Positions 57,501 to 64,000 of a DNA stretch of 64,000 nucleotides are shown here, one piece after another. The stretch is from the NCBI GenBank assembly GCA_014379345.1, contig JACMLY010000095.1, forward strand, positions 1 through 64,000. The letters run 5' to 3'. This DNA comes from Chitinophagaceae bacterium (GTDB taxonomy: Bacteria; Bacteroidota; Bacteroidia; Chitinophagales; Chitinophagaceae). The translations under genes were made by a program, and so were the position numbers. The notes below the pieces were generated by a model, which saw nothing but the letters and a program-made list of their open reading frames with translations, was not told where the DNA came from and ran no database searches. The stretch's first letter is position 1. The number at the start of each line of letters is the position of its first letter.

Positions 57501-59698
57501 ATATGGGAAATGTGCGCAATCGCCAAAGTGAATTTGAAATGGCAATCAATTATTACGGGCAGGCCGATAGCATTTACAAAAAATTGCAGCTCACAAAGCC
57601 ACAGGCAACCACCGTTAACAATATTGGTACCATCTATTATCACCAGGGCAATTACGAAAAGGCAATGGATCAGTTCAGGCAAACCATGAGTTTATTGCAG
57701 GTTCATAATGATGACCCCTCATTTATGGCATTGTTAAAAGGAAATTTCGGAGAAGTATATCTTGAACAAAAGAAATACATCGATGCAGACAAATGGCTTG
57801 GCGAGTCTTTGGCGATGGCAAAAAAACAAAATAATTTTCGCCAGGTTTATCAGACCAGTCTTGTGCTGGCACGTTTGAAAACGATCACGAAAGACATAAA
57901 AACAGCCGAAGAGCATTTTAGAGTAGCTGACACAATGATAAGGCGTACAGGTGAGAAAACAGCCATGATAGAATTGCTTGCAACCTGGGCGCAATTGCTA
58001 TATGATGACAACCGGGTTGAAATAGCAGAACAAAAATTGCAGGAGAGCATCCGGTTGTCAAAGGAAACTGGATTTAAGAATTTTCTATGGAAAGCTCATT
58101 CAACCCTTGGTGATATAAAAATAAAGCAGGGCAAAAATGATGAAGCGATTGAACATTTAAAAACCGCAATAGCGGTGGTTGAAGAAATAAAATCAAAACT
58201 GACTGGGGGTGAAGAAGCAAAAAAAATATTCGCCAGTGGTGAAAGCATTGTTGGCTTATACCAGAAAATGGTGGTGTATTTAAAGAAACTTGGCAGGGTT
58301 GAAGATGCCCTGGTTTATATGGAGAAGGCGAATACAGAAAATGTTAAGCTAAGAATGAACGCAGGTGATCTAACGCACGCCGATGCAGCCACCAATGAAG
58401 CTGTATCAAAAGAAAAAGAGCTGAGGAGCAAGGAGGCTACCTATGAAAAAGAGATCCTTGAAGAAAAATCAAAGCCTGAAAATCTGCAACACAAAGAAAA
58501 AATAGGAAAGCTGGAAGAAATGCGTTCTATAGCCTCTAATCAGTACAAGGCATATGTGAAAGATTTAAAAACACGTTATCCGAATTTGCAGGCTTTCAAA
58601 ACAGTTGATCCGGATGAATTCATGGAACAGCGTCGAAGGATACCCTCGGATGTAGCTGTGATCAGTTATTTGGTAACGGAAAAAGAGATCAGTCTTTTTG
58701 TTGTGATGAAGGATACGATCTTCATCAAAGACATCCCTATCGATCGAAAACGGCTTGAAGATAAGATAAGTGCTTTTTATAAATTAAATGCCCGTACATC
58801 TCTCACATCTGCCGATGAGCGTAGGGGTGGCAAAGTGGGTGCCGATAAAACCAGGTCTGCCACTGCAGATGAAAATCGCCATGAATTAGCCGCTGAATTG
58901 TATGATATTCTGGTTGCTCCGGTCATGCCGGCTATTGCAACTAAGGCAAGAGTTGCTTTAGTGCCAAGCGGGTTCCTGTCATTCATTCCTTTTGATGCGT
59001 TGGTACACCAGGTAAGTGGCAAGCCGATTTATTTCGGGGAGGAAAAGCAACTGTTTTACGTGAACAAGATATCAACGGTTACAAATGGGGGCGAGCAAAT
59101 GGGCGAGATGAAAATGGTTGCGGTGGGCAATGCAGACAAAAGCCTTAAGCATGCGGAAACGGAAGTAAACCTGCTCCATGCAAAATATACAAGCTCCGTA
59201 TTATATGTTCGCGAACAGGCAACCCGCAAAAATGTATTGGAAAAGCAAGGTGGATTCAATGTTCTTCACCTGGCCACCCACGGTATTCTCGATTACACCA
59301 ATGCCAGTAATTCTTACCTGGTGCTTGCCTCGGATCCTTCAACAGGGGATGACGGTAAATTGACTATTTCCCAAATACAGGAAATGACTGATATCGATCA
59401 TTTCAGGTTGATTACTCTATCGGCTTGCGAAACAGCTGTTATCCGCGAAGTGGCAGAGGGGTGGCCGATCAGCACTGCCTCAGCATTTATCGAAATGGGC
59501 GTTTCTACCGTGATCGCAACGCTTTGGCAGGTCGACGACAAGGCCACCAGTCTTCTTATGGAAAAGTTTTACGACAATATGAAAACGATGGATAAGGTTG
59601 CAGCATTGCAGAATGCCCAGCTATTTCTCAGCAGGAAGCAAGGTTACAGCGACCCTTACTATTGGGCGCCTTTTCAACTGGTAGGATTTTGGAAATAA
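54581..59698 (+). CDS. Exported giant TPR-CHAT peptidase
   Basis: A 1705-residue protein. The N-terminus (MICCVRLLATFLVVVISNFF, then CFSQ) looks like a signal peptide, so it acts outside the cytoplasm. Residues about 90-450 are a region with no clear domain. Residues about 470-1230 hold many tetratricopeptide repeats (A-x-x-N-x-G and Y-x-x-A spacing, for example DYQEAAGYYQREYNLQKALG). A coiled-coil-like linker follows (about 1255-1345), then a CHAT domain (about 1400-1705). The caspase-type dyad is complete: H1567 in LATHG and C1616 in LSACETA, and the tail is DPYYWAPFQLVGFW. CHAT proteases cut proteins, with TPRs choosing the target. A hydrophilic segment at about 1407-1430 (SADERRGGKVGADKTRSATA) looks inserted. 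No partner gene is evident. Confidence 0.9.
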   Translation: MICCVRLLATFLVVVISNFFCFSQVSPAAKNLYQQAIIDTTAHKDSLAAIHFYQAASEEVKVLHPDLSFAGKSYLLAGQYFFYSKDYSKAHGSYYFSLDQYRKAKKPEEIFDVFSHIGTLYDKTRYSNIVYELPESKTMETILAYRPVWTVKNTKDNLAEVVLDGGSNDGIYEGAEGEVYGKHRSDMKDRANTLLGTATITKVSPNSSVAIVKLANPVDSFHRLYVEDMIYIPIRFPKKIKKDIFLEVSLLNIRFVDNVRLWLAHPRMLMYYSTPQLEKEVYDFMKHEVLEIYDWIREDTLAAYITPTTAGRFKGKNLLQAMRDTKTEDLKGFLGFVRSFPGKYMGGTWKFSETYATWIINNSPYGSNELMDSLMTAKSDGRMMQFINDNKKDIKDFHERWAVDVQDMANAGNFKEAYQWSSVIQKVAFLLQNDDMIGWSLFNLAKIQDEEKKHDDAIVSYTRAKTYFEKAADLKGQSFCINNIGTIHTSRYQYKESQQSFEQALQLRLKKLLTDTSDQVKIEIARAYSGIASALYNQSKYAEAIEQYKKGIVVLQPLKTLEARKNLAGMCKWTGKSFEKMADYQEAAGYYQREYNLQKALGDVEAQADALDNQGLLTSKLGRYRDAYDLYARSYELHLHSGNKPDAGYSMSNMGQMIWNLGKYDSAIMAHNNALKMRQEVDDKKGQAYSWKKLAGLYRESGNPQKSSEAYKMALGLYKLVDDKEEYAGLLQDMGSDHYTVKDNINAIKYFLEALQVYRTMKLRNKEADVLSSIGNTYYQDKNFAKADENYLQAMAIQKEIKDRSGLMYSYINHALVTQFLHEKYAEAISQMQMATKLAIETNSETNLAYCQQNIGSLYSYLNIYDSAKHYYDQALTMYKKLGDKKGEADMDINYGYYYNYRGDFDAGRESFEKALVIGKEINNNYTIASANSGISTLLYLQGNFNESLDRYRDILKIYQQNDNPWGIASVYVDMGNVRNRQSEFEMAINYYGQADSIYKKLQLTKPQATTVNNIGTIYYHQGNYEKAMDQFRQTMSLLQVHNDDPSFMALLKGNFGEVYLEQKKYIDADKWLGESLAMAKKQNNFRQVYQTSLVLARLKTITKDIKTAEEHFRVADTMIRRTGEKTAMIELLATWAQLLYDDNRVEIAEQKLQESIRLSKETGFKNFLWKAHSTLGDIKIKQGKNDEAIEHLKTAIAVVEEIKSKLTGGEEAKKIFASGESIVGLYQKMVVYLKKLGRVEDALVYMEKANTENVKLRMNAGDLTHADAATNEAVSKEKELRSKEATYEKEILEEKSKPENLQHKEKIGKLEEMRSIASNQYKAYVKDLKTRYPNLQAFKTVDPDEFMEQRRRIPSDVAVISYLVTEKEISLFVVMKDTIFIKDIPIDRKRLEDKISAFYKLNARTSLTSADERRGGKVGADKTRSATADENRHELAAELYDILVAPVMPAIATKARVALVPSGFLSFIPFDALVHQVSGKPIYFGEEKQLFYVNKISTVTNGGEQMGEMKMVAVGNADKSLKHAETEVNLLHAKYTSSVLYVREQATRKNVLEKQGGFNVLHLATHGILDYTNASNSYLVLASDPSTGDDGKLTISQIQEMTDIDHFRLITLSACETAVIREVAEGWPISTASAFIEMGVSTVIATLWQVDDKATSLLMEKFYDNMKTMDKVAALQNAQLFLSRKQGYSDPYYWAPFQLVGFWK

Positions 59699-59762
59699 GT
59701 GGTGAGTAGTGAGTGGTGAGCGAAGTCGAACCATCGAAAGATCGAGCGAAGTCGAGAATCTT
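59699..59762 (+). repeat. GAGCGAAGTCGA-type repeats after the CHAT gene
   Basis: Directly after the stop codon come GTGGTGAGTAGTGAG copies, then two copies of GAGCGAAGTCGA (about 59726 and 59744). The same word recurs at 63577-63687. Confidence 0.7.
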
Positions 59763-59770
59763 TTTGCCAC

Positions 59771-60088
59771 TCAATCTTCCACCTCATGCTCTGCCTTTTC
59801 CCCATTTTCAATAATGTCACCGGGCTTGAATAAGACATTCTTCATAATGATTTTCCATGTCTTTTTTTTCCTTAATAAAAATTCAAGGTCCATGGCAAAA
59901 TGAATGAACTCTTCCTTCTGCGTATTCTCCATAATAGCCTTGGCTTCTTTGTCTTTTTCAACTGATATTCTCTGTTCGTACCAATCAATCGCTTCAGCTT
60001 CTTCGATCATTGATTTTATCATGCGGGCAAAGGTCCTGGTCTCTTGCGAAAGCTCCGAAGCCGGTTCGTGGTATTGATCAAATCCCAT
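59771..60088 (-). CDS. Encapsulated-ferritin-type (EncFtn) ferritin-like protein
   Basis: A 105-residue two-helix protein. MGFDQYHEPASELSQETR and EEAEAIDWYEQR match the opening and metal helix of EncFtn proteins. All ferroxidase-site residues known from Rhodospirillum rubrum EncFtn (E31, E32, E34, W38, Y39, E62, H65) have counterparts at identical spacing: E29, E30, E32, W36, Y37, E60 and H63. It should bind and oxidise iron as a ring of ten or a similar assembly. No encapsulin shell gene lies in the surrounding sequence, and the C-terminus (EKAEHEVED) shows no LTVGSLRR-type shell-targeting peptide. It runs downstream of the DinB gene, beyond a palindrome. Confidence 0.82.
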   Translation of the reverse strand: MGFDQYHEPASELSQETRTFARMIKSMIEEAEAIDWYEQRISVEKDKEAKAIMENTQKEEFIHFAMDLEFLLRKKKTWKIIMKNVLFKPGDIIENGEKAEHEVED

Positions 60089-60108
60089 AAATGAATGTTT
60101 AGTTTATG

Positions 60109-60192
60109 GCCACGGATTCTTCGACAGGCTCAGAACACGGATTAGCACGGATTTTTTAATCCGTGTTCTGAGCCTGTCGAAGAATCCGTGGC
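60109..60192. repeat. Perfect 36-bp inverted repeat with 12-base loop
   Basis: Arms 60109-60144 and 60157-60192 are exact reverse complements, and the loop is 60145-60156. The arms contain CTTCGACAGGCTCAG and GAATCCGTGGC, and part of the arm (CACGGATTAGCACGGATT) is a short direct repeat. It lies between the DinB and EncFtn genes, both on the - strand, ending five bases from the DinB stop side and 20 from the EncFtn start. It could terminate DinB transcription and so lower EncFtn expression, or be a mobile palindromic repeat. Confidence 0.95.
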
Positions 60193-60197
60193 AAAAA

Positions 60198-60806
60198 TTA
60201 TTGTTTTGGAAAATTTGGATCGGCCATTACTTCTTTAATTTGTTGTGTATGGCGGTTACTGTGAGCAGATATTAGCAAAACCATCTGGTACGCATCCATC
60301 ATGCCAACAGGAAAATTGATCACATGATTACGGAGGTCTTCCTGGGTATCGTCGATATAAGATATCAGCTTCGTGCGGCTTTCTTTGAATGAACTCAGCG
60401 CTTCAGCCGTGGATTTAAAAGGAGTATTCTTTGGTTGCAAGGTCTCCGGTGCCTGAAATTTTGAACTGCGGTCCTGAATACCTTTCACCATTTGTTCATC
60501 GGTCATTTTTATTTCTGCACGTTTTTCGGGATTGGGTGGCTGTGACAATCCATCTTGCACCGCCTTCCATAATCCCATTTCTGCCATTGCAATATGCTTA
60601 ACACAATCTTCAACCGACCATCTCGAAGAATCGACTTTAAAAGACAATTGCGCCTGACTAAGTCCCTCTACTGTTTTAACAAGATCTTTTTTTGTTTCTT
60701 TTAAATGATCCTTCGCAAATTTTCGTTCTTTCTTTGTAAGTGTGCTATCGCTTACTGAAAAACTCAACATCAAAGCAATAGGTAAAAACAGCAGTAGCTT
60801 TTTCAT
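60198..60806 (-). CDS. Exported DinB-like protein
   Basis: A 202-residue protein with a signal peptide (MKKLLLFLPIALMLSFSVSD) in front of a DinB four-helix bundle (PF12867-like). The three metal-binding His positions are visible: H in CVKHIAMAE, and the pair in SAHSNRHTQQI. DinB/YfiT relatives are metal-dependent thiol transferases or hydrolases. An exported one is less usual. DUF72 is upstream, EncFtn downstream, all - strand. Confidence 0.87.
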   Translation of the reverse strand: MKKLLLFLPIALMLSFSVSDSTLTKKERKFAKDHLKETKKDLVKTVEGLSQAQLSFKVDSSRWSVEDCVKHIAMAEMGLWKAVQDGLSQPPNPEKRAEIKMTDEQMVKGIQDRSSKFQAPETLQPKNTPFKSTAEALSSFKESRTKLISYIDDTQEDLRNHVINFPVGMMDAYQMVLLISAHSNRHTQQIKEVMADPNFPKQ

Positions 60807-60887
60807 AATAGTTTTATTTAGTTAAATATAATGGAGTGAGAATGGCGAAAAAACGGGGAAAAGTTACGGTGTTTTTTGTAATGAAAT

Positions 60888-61628
60888 TTAATTTTTGTTC
60901 TGCGATCGATGCAGGTAAGAAAGTAACTGCCTGGCATTACGCAATGCCCCGGTACCCCATGTATTATTAAAATAAATGAAGGCCTGTTGGTTTTTTTTAT
61001 TCTTCAATAGCTGCTCTCCCATATTTATTACAGTATGTTTTTTATAACATGACTTATAAAGACGGGGTATGCCATGAAAACGGTAATACACCAGTGAGCT
61101 GCTTTGAACCAGCTTTTCCGGCAGGCCGGGGTAGCTGATGCTGCAAAAATGAATACCATGCATGGCCAGTTTCCGGTACACTTTATTTTGCCACCAGGCG
61201 GCATGTCTGAATTCAATCACATTGGTAAAAGCCGGATCCATATGTTCGATGATGCGGTCCAGCATTTCATCTGAAAACCTGATCCGGTCAGGTAATTGAA
61301 AAAGAATACACCCGAGTTTATTACCCAATCCTTCGCGACAGGTGCCATAAAAATCTGAAAGCATCCTTTTCGAATCATTGAATTGCTTGTAGTGCGTGAT
61401 AAGTCTGGGTGCCTTTGCAGAAAATCGGTACAGCTCCGGGCTTTTGTTGTACCAGTTCTGTAAGAAACTCAACCGCGGAAACCGGTAAAAGGTTGTGTTC
61501 AGCTCGAGTGTGTTGAATTGACGGCTATAGTACTCGAACCATCTATTTTGAGGCAATCCTGCAGGATAAAAAATCTCTTTCCATTCTTTGTAATGAAATC
61601 CCGAACAACCGATCCAGGTTTCAATCAT
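60888..61628 (-). CDS. DUF72 (YecE-like) protein
   Basis: A 246-residue TIM-barrel protein. WIGCSGFHYKEWKEIFYPAG at the N-terminus, LELNTTFYRFP, FSAKAPRLITHYKQ and FIYFNNTWGTGALRNARQL at the end are all family hallmarks (PF01904). The biochemical function is not established. It is cytoplasmic, with no signal peptide. Divergent from the Nif3-like gene. Confidence 0.9.
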   Translation of the reverse strand: MIETWIGCSGFHYKEWKEIFYPAGLPQNRWFEYYSRQFNTLELNTTFYRFPRLSFLQNWYNKSPELYRFSAKAPRLITHYKQFNDSKRMLSDFYGTCREGLGNKLGCILFQLPDRIRFSDEMLDRIIEHMDPAFTNVIEFRHAAWWQNKVYRKLAMHGIHFCSISYPGLPEKLVQSSSLVYYRFHGIPRLYKSCYKKHTVINMGEQLLKNKKNQQAFIYFNNTWGTGALRNARQLLSYLHRSQNKN

Positions 61629-61693
61629 ATTTCAGCCTGTTTGTCCCTAACCATGCAAATGTGATACCGCCTATGCCACATAATGATAAAAAC

Positions 61694-61701
61694 TATCTTT
61701 G
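61694..61701 (+). promoter_or_regulatory. -7 box TATCTTTG before the Nif3-like gene
   Basis: Perfect TAnnTTTG box ending 18 bases before ATG 61720, giving a leader of about 12 bases. The -33 region has no good TTTG. Confidence 0.45.
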
Positions 61702-61719
61702 AGAATATTCATAGTAAAA

Positions 61720-62817
61720 ATGAAAATTGCTGCTGTTATCGAATACCTGGAGTCAATCGCACCATCTTCTTACCAGGAACTGTATGATAATGCGGGTTTG
61801 CTAACCGGCAGTGCGGATTGGGATTGTAAAGGAATTCTTTGCTCGCTGGATGCGACAGACGAGGTGATACAGGATGCCATGACAAAACAATGTAATCTCA
61901 TTGTAGCACATCATCCGATTATATTCAACGGATTAAAAAAGATCAACGGTAAAAACTATGTAGAAAGAGCCGTTATCACGGCGATTAAAAATGATATCGC
62001 CGTATATGCCATCCATACCAACCTTGACAATATTATCGAGGGTGTAAACGGCAGAATAGCTGATCAATTGGGATTGCTCAACAGGCGTATCCTGTGTCCA
62101 AAACCTGCAAGCTTAAAAAAGCTTTTTACGTTTGTTCCCGTTGATCATGTTGAAGCTGTACGGAGGGCGATTTTTGATGCCGGGGCGGGAAATATTGGAA
62201 ATTACAGTGAATGTAGCTTTGATGCCGAAGGTACCGGCACATTCAAAGGCAATGAAAAAACAGATCCCTTTGTTGGAGAGAAAGGCAAAAGGCATTATGA
62301 AAAAGAATTAAAACTGGAAGTGGTTATCCCGGCGCATTTGCAGCAACCGGTTGTAAATGCCTTAAAAGATGCTCACCCCTATGAAGAAGTGGCTTACGAT
62401 GTTGTTGACCTATCCAATCAACATCCCGGACTGGGAGGAGGAATGATGGGAGACTTACAGGAGGAAATGGCCGAAACAACCTTTTTACAGCTGGTAAAAC
62501 AACAATTTAAACTCCCATTGATCAGGCATACTCCGTTTATAAACAGGCCGGTGAAAAAAATAGCGATCTGTGGCGGGGCAGGTAGTTTTTTGGTTTCCAA
62601 AGCCTTAGCTCATCATGCCGACGTTTATATCACTGCAGATATAAAATACCACGAGTTCTTTGATGCCGATGGAAAAATGCTGCTTTGCGATATCGGTCAT
62701 TATGAAAGTGAGCAGTTCACGACCGATCTTTTGGCTGAAATTTTGCACAAAAAATTCCCTACCTTTGCCGTCCTTAAATCGGATATACAAACCAATCCGG
62801 TTCATTATTATTTCTAA
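61720..62817 (+). CDS. Nif3-like dinuclear metal centre protein
   Basis: A 365-residue NIF3/DUF34 family protein of the long type with a middle insertion domain (about 130-235). Metal-binding motifs are AHHPIIFNG (about 68-76) and DIGHYESEQF near the end, with VYAIHTNLDN between. ATG 61720 (MKIAAVIEYLES) fits the family; the TTG at 61699 lies in the promoter box. It is reported in families as a hexameric metal-dependent hydrolase, with suggested GTP cyclohydrolase-like or phosphatase roles that are not settled. The zinc-ribbon gene begins three bases after the stop, a constant pair in this phylum. Confidence 0.9.
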   Translation: MKIAAVIEYLESIAPSSYQELYDNAGLLTGSADWDCKGILCSLDATDEVIQDAMTKQCNLIVAHHPIIFNGLKKINGKNYVERAVITAIKNDIAVYAIHTNLDNIIEGVNGRIADQLGLLNRRILCPKPASLKKLFTFVPVDHVEAVRRAIFDAGAGNIGNYSECSFDAEGTGTFKGNEKTDPFVGEKGKRHYEKELKLEVVIPAHLQQPVVNALKDAHPYEEVAYDVVDLSNQHPGLGGGMMGDLQEEMAETTFLQLVKQQFKLPLIRHTPFINRPVKKIAICGGAGSFLVSKALAHHADVYITADIKYHEFFDADGKMLLCDIGHYESEQFTTDLLAEILHKKFPTFAVLKSDIQTNPVHYYF

Positions 62818-62820
62818 ACT

Positions 62821-63576
62821 ATGGCGAACGTTAAAGAATATTCAGTAGAGGAAAAATTATCCTCTCTTGTTTCCCTTCAGAAAATAGAATCAAAAATTGA
62901 TGAGATCCAGATTCTGAAAGGTGAATTGCCCATGGAAGTGAGCGACCTCGAAGATGAGATTACCGGTCTGCATGCACGTCACACGCGTATTGAAGAAGAG
63001 ATCAACGGGATCCAGGAATTTATCAATCAGAAAAAGAATGCGATCAAAGAGGCGGAGGCATTGGCAAAAAAGTATGAGAAGCAAAGTGAGAATGTAAAGA
63101 ATAGCCGGGAGTTTGAGGCGATCAATAAAGAAATGGAAATGCAGCAGCTTGAAATGAAGCTGGCCGAGAAGCATATTAAGGATGCCAACGAGGAAATTGC
63201 AGAGAAGGTACAGATACTGGAAAAAGCGAAAAAAAATCTTGCCGCTAAAGAAGCCGTACTTAATACAAAAAAGGGAGAGCTTGAAAAGATCATTGCCTCA
63301 ACAGAAAAAGAAGAAAAACATTTTCATACCTTATCGGCAGCTTCCCGTGAAAAAGTAGAAGCCCGCCTGCTCCATTCTTATGATCGGATACGAACCAATT
63401 ACCGCAATGGATTATCGGTAGTGCCGGTTGAGCGTGATGCCTGTGGCGGTTGCTTCAATGCTATTCCCCCACAACGGCAGAGTGAGATCAAACAACGCAA
63501 AAAGATCATTGTTTGTGAAAACTGCGGCCGCATATTGGTAGACAGAGATTTGTTCGACACGGTAGATGTGAAGTGA
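62821..63576 (+). CDS. Coiled-coil protein with C4 zinc ribbon (DUF164/CdsZ-like)
   Basis: A 251-residue protein. Residues about 20-180 form a long helical hairpin coiled coil (repeated E/K/A heptads). Residues about 200-240 are a zinc ribbon with CGGC and CENCG as the four ligands. Relatives are thought to bind nucleic acid. It is translated right after the Nif3-like gene and the pair is conserved, so a shared process is likely but not defined. Confidence 0.88.
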   Translation: MANVKEYSVEEKLSSLVSLQKIESKIDEIQILKGELPMEVSDLEDEITGLHARHTRIEEEINGIQEFINQKKNAIKEAEALAKKYEKQSENVKNSREFEAINKEMEMQQLEMKLAEKHIKDANEEIAEKVQILEKAKKNLAAKEAVLNTKKGELEKIIASTEKEEKHFHTLSAASREKVEARLLHSYDRIRTNYRNGLSVVPVERDACGGCFNAIPPQRQSEIKQRKKIIVCENCGRILVDRDLFDTVDVK

Positions 63577-63687
63577 GGTGGTGAGCGAACGTGGTGAGCG
63601 AAGTCGAACCATGAATGTGAGCGAAGTACGTGGTGAGCGAAGTCGAACCATGAGCGAAGTCGAACCATGAGTGAAGTCGAACCAAGC
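63577..63687 (+). repeat. Array of GTGAGCGAAGTCGAACCAT-type repeats
   Basis: Five or so degenerate copies of a unit of about 17-19 bases (GTGAGCGAAGTCGAACCAT), beginning right after the zinc-ribbon stop and running to about 13 bases before the next start. Same family as the repeats at 59726-59760. Copies vary in spacing and there are no unique spacers. Confidence 0.8.
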
Positions 63688-63699
63688 TATCTTGCATCC

Positions 63700-64000
63700 A
63701 TGAAGCTCCGGATAATGCCTGCCTCTGTTTCCTGTTTGGGTTTATCTTTCCCTTTACCCAAAATCTGCTCAACCCGGCCTTTGTTCAATCAATTCTTAGT
63801 ATCATTTATTTTTGCTCTCTTCTTTTGCCCTTCCAATCTGGCAACGGCACAGGAATTTGATTTTAATGTTAAGTGCCAGCAGGCTTATAAGGAAATTATT
63901 CAGCTGAAATTAAAAAATGGTCAGTCATTGCTCGATGAAGAAAAAAGAATTCATCCTGAGAATCTCATTCCTTACTTTCTCGAAAATTATATTGATTTCT
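63700..64000 (+). CDS. Start of an unrecognised secreted protein, cut by the window end
   Basis: Open frame from ATG 63700 to the last base. The first 35 residues contain a broad hydrophobic stretch (FLVSFIFALFFCPSNLATAQ) ending in a signal-peptidase-like site. The mature part begins EFDFNVKCQQAYKEIIQLKL, helical and charged, perhaps an early TPR-like helix pair. An internal Met at residue 6 is an alternative start. Function not recognised. Confidence 0.65.
   Translation, partial: MKLRIMPASVSCLGLSFPLPKICSTRPLFNQFLVSFIFALFFCPSNLATAQEFDFNVKCQQAYKEIIQLKLKNGQSLLDEEKRIHPENLIPYFLENYIDF

Noticed and set aside
54581-59698. CHAT gene as part of a gasdermin or type III-E CRISPR defence system
   Set aside because: No gasdermin-like, Cas7-11-like or other defence gene lies within reach, and the protein has an export signal.
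63577-63687. Possible CRISPR or attachment-site array from GAGCGAAGTCGAACC copies
   Set aside because: Irregular spacing, degenerate copies, no spacers and no integrase gene.

Overview
The window looks like chromosome from a Bacteroidota bacterium, most likely of the Chitinophagaceae. Evidence: SusC/SusD pairs, PorP/SprF proteins, PKD adhesins with type IX secretion (T9SS) type A and type B tails, -7 promoter boxes of the form TAnnTTTG, and weak ribosome binding sites. No rRNA, tRNA, CRISPR array, phage or insertion sequence was recognised.

Layout. (1) 1-11.2 kb, + strand: a nitrate assimilation and molybdenum cofactor block. It holds the end of an outer-membrane porin, a NarK-type transporter, a 1177-residue nitrate reductase fused to an NAD(P)H/FAD domain and a BFD [2Fe-2S] domain, a rubredoxin fused to a degenerate sirohaem-reductase-like protein, a TauE/SafE carrier, MoaA, MoaD, MoaE, a frameshifted SelW-like gene and MobA. 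The porin and carrier move the anion, the fused enzyme reduces it, and the Moa/Mob proteins make its cofactor. Nitrite reductase and the other cofactor genes (moaC, moeA, mog) are not in the window. (2) 11.3-16.2 kb, - strand: PKD adhesin plus PorP/SprF. (3) 16.7-31.8 kb: atypical receiver protein and sugar transferase, recG with a tandemly duplicated 3' end, a GlcD-like oxidase, a LOG protein, a sodium symporter, an O-methyltransferase, a LysM glucosaminidase, hpt, a VWA protein and grpE-dnaJ.

(4) 32.4-44.0 kb, + strand: a surface locus of SusC, SusD, an ASPIC/VCBS lipoprotein, a vanadium haloperoxidase lipoprotein with all catalytic residues, and a cytochrome c-VCBS lipoprotein. This is the best candidate in the window for an undescribed system: TonB-dependent uptake joined to surface redox or halogenation chemistry. 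(5) 44.2-54.4 kb: rlmI-like methyltransferase, a tiny protein that is almost only a T9SS tail, a peroxiredoxin, a second PKD adhesin plus PorP module, a lipoprotein and an M32 carboxypeptidase. (6) 54.6-64 kb: a 1705-residue exported TPR-CHAT protease, an encapsulated-ferritin-type protein with no encapsulin nearby, DinB and DUF72 proteins, a Nif3-like and zinc-ribbon pair, and the start of an unrecognised secreted protein.

Many gene ends are followed by short degenerate repeats or palindromes of several sequence families. They sit beside stop codons and in two cases contain one.
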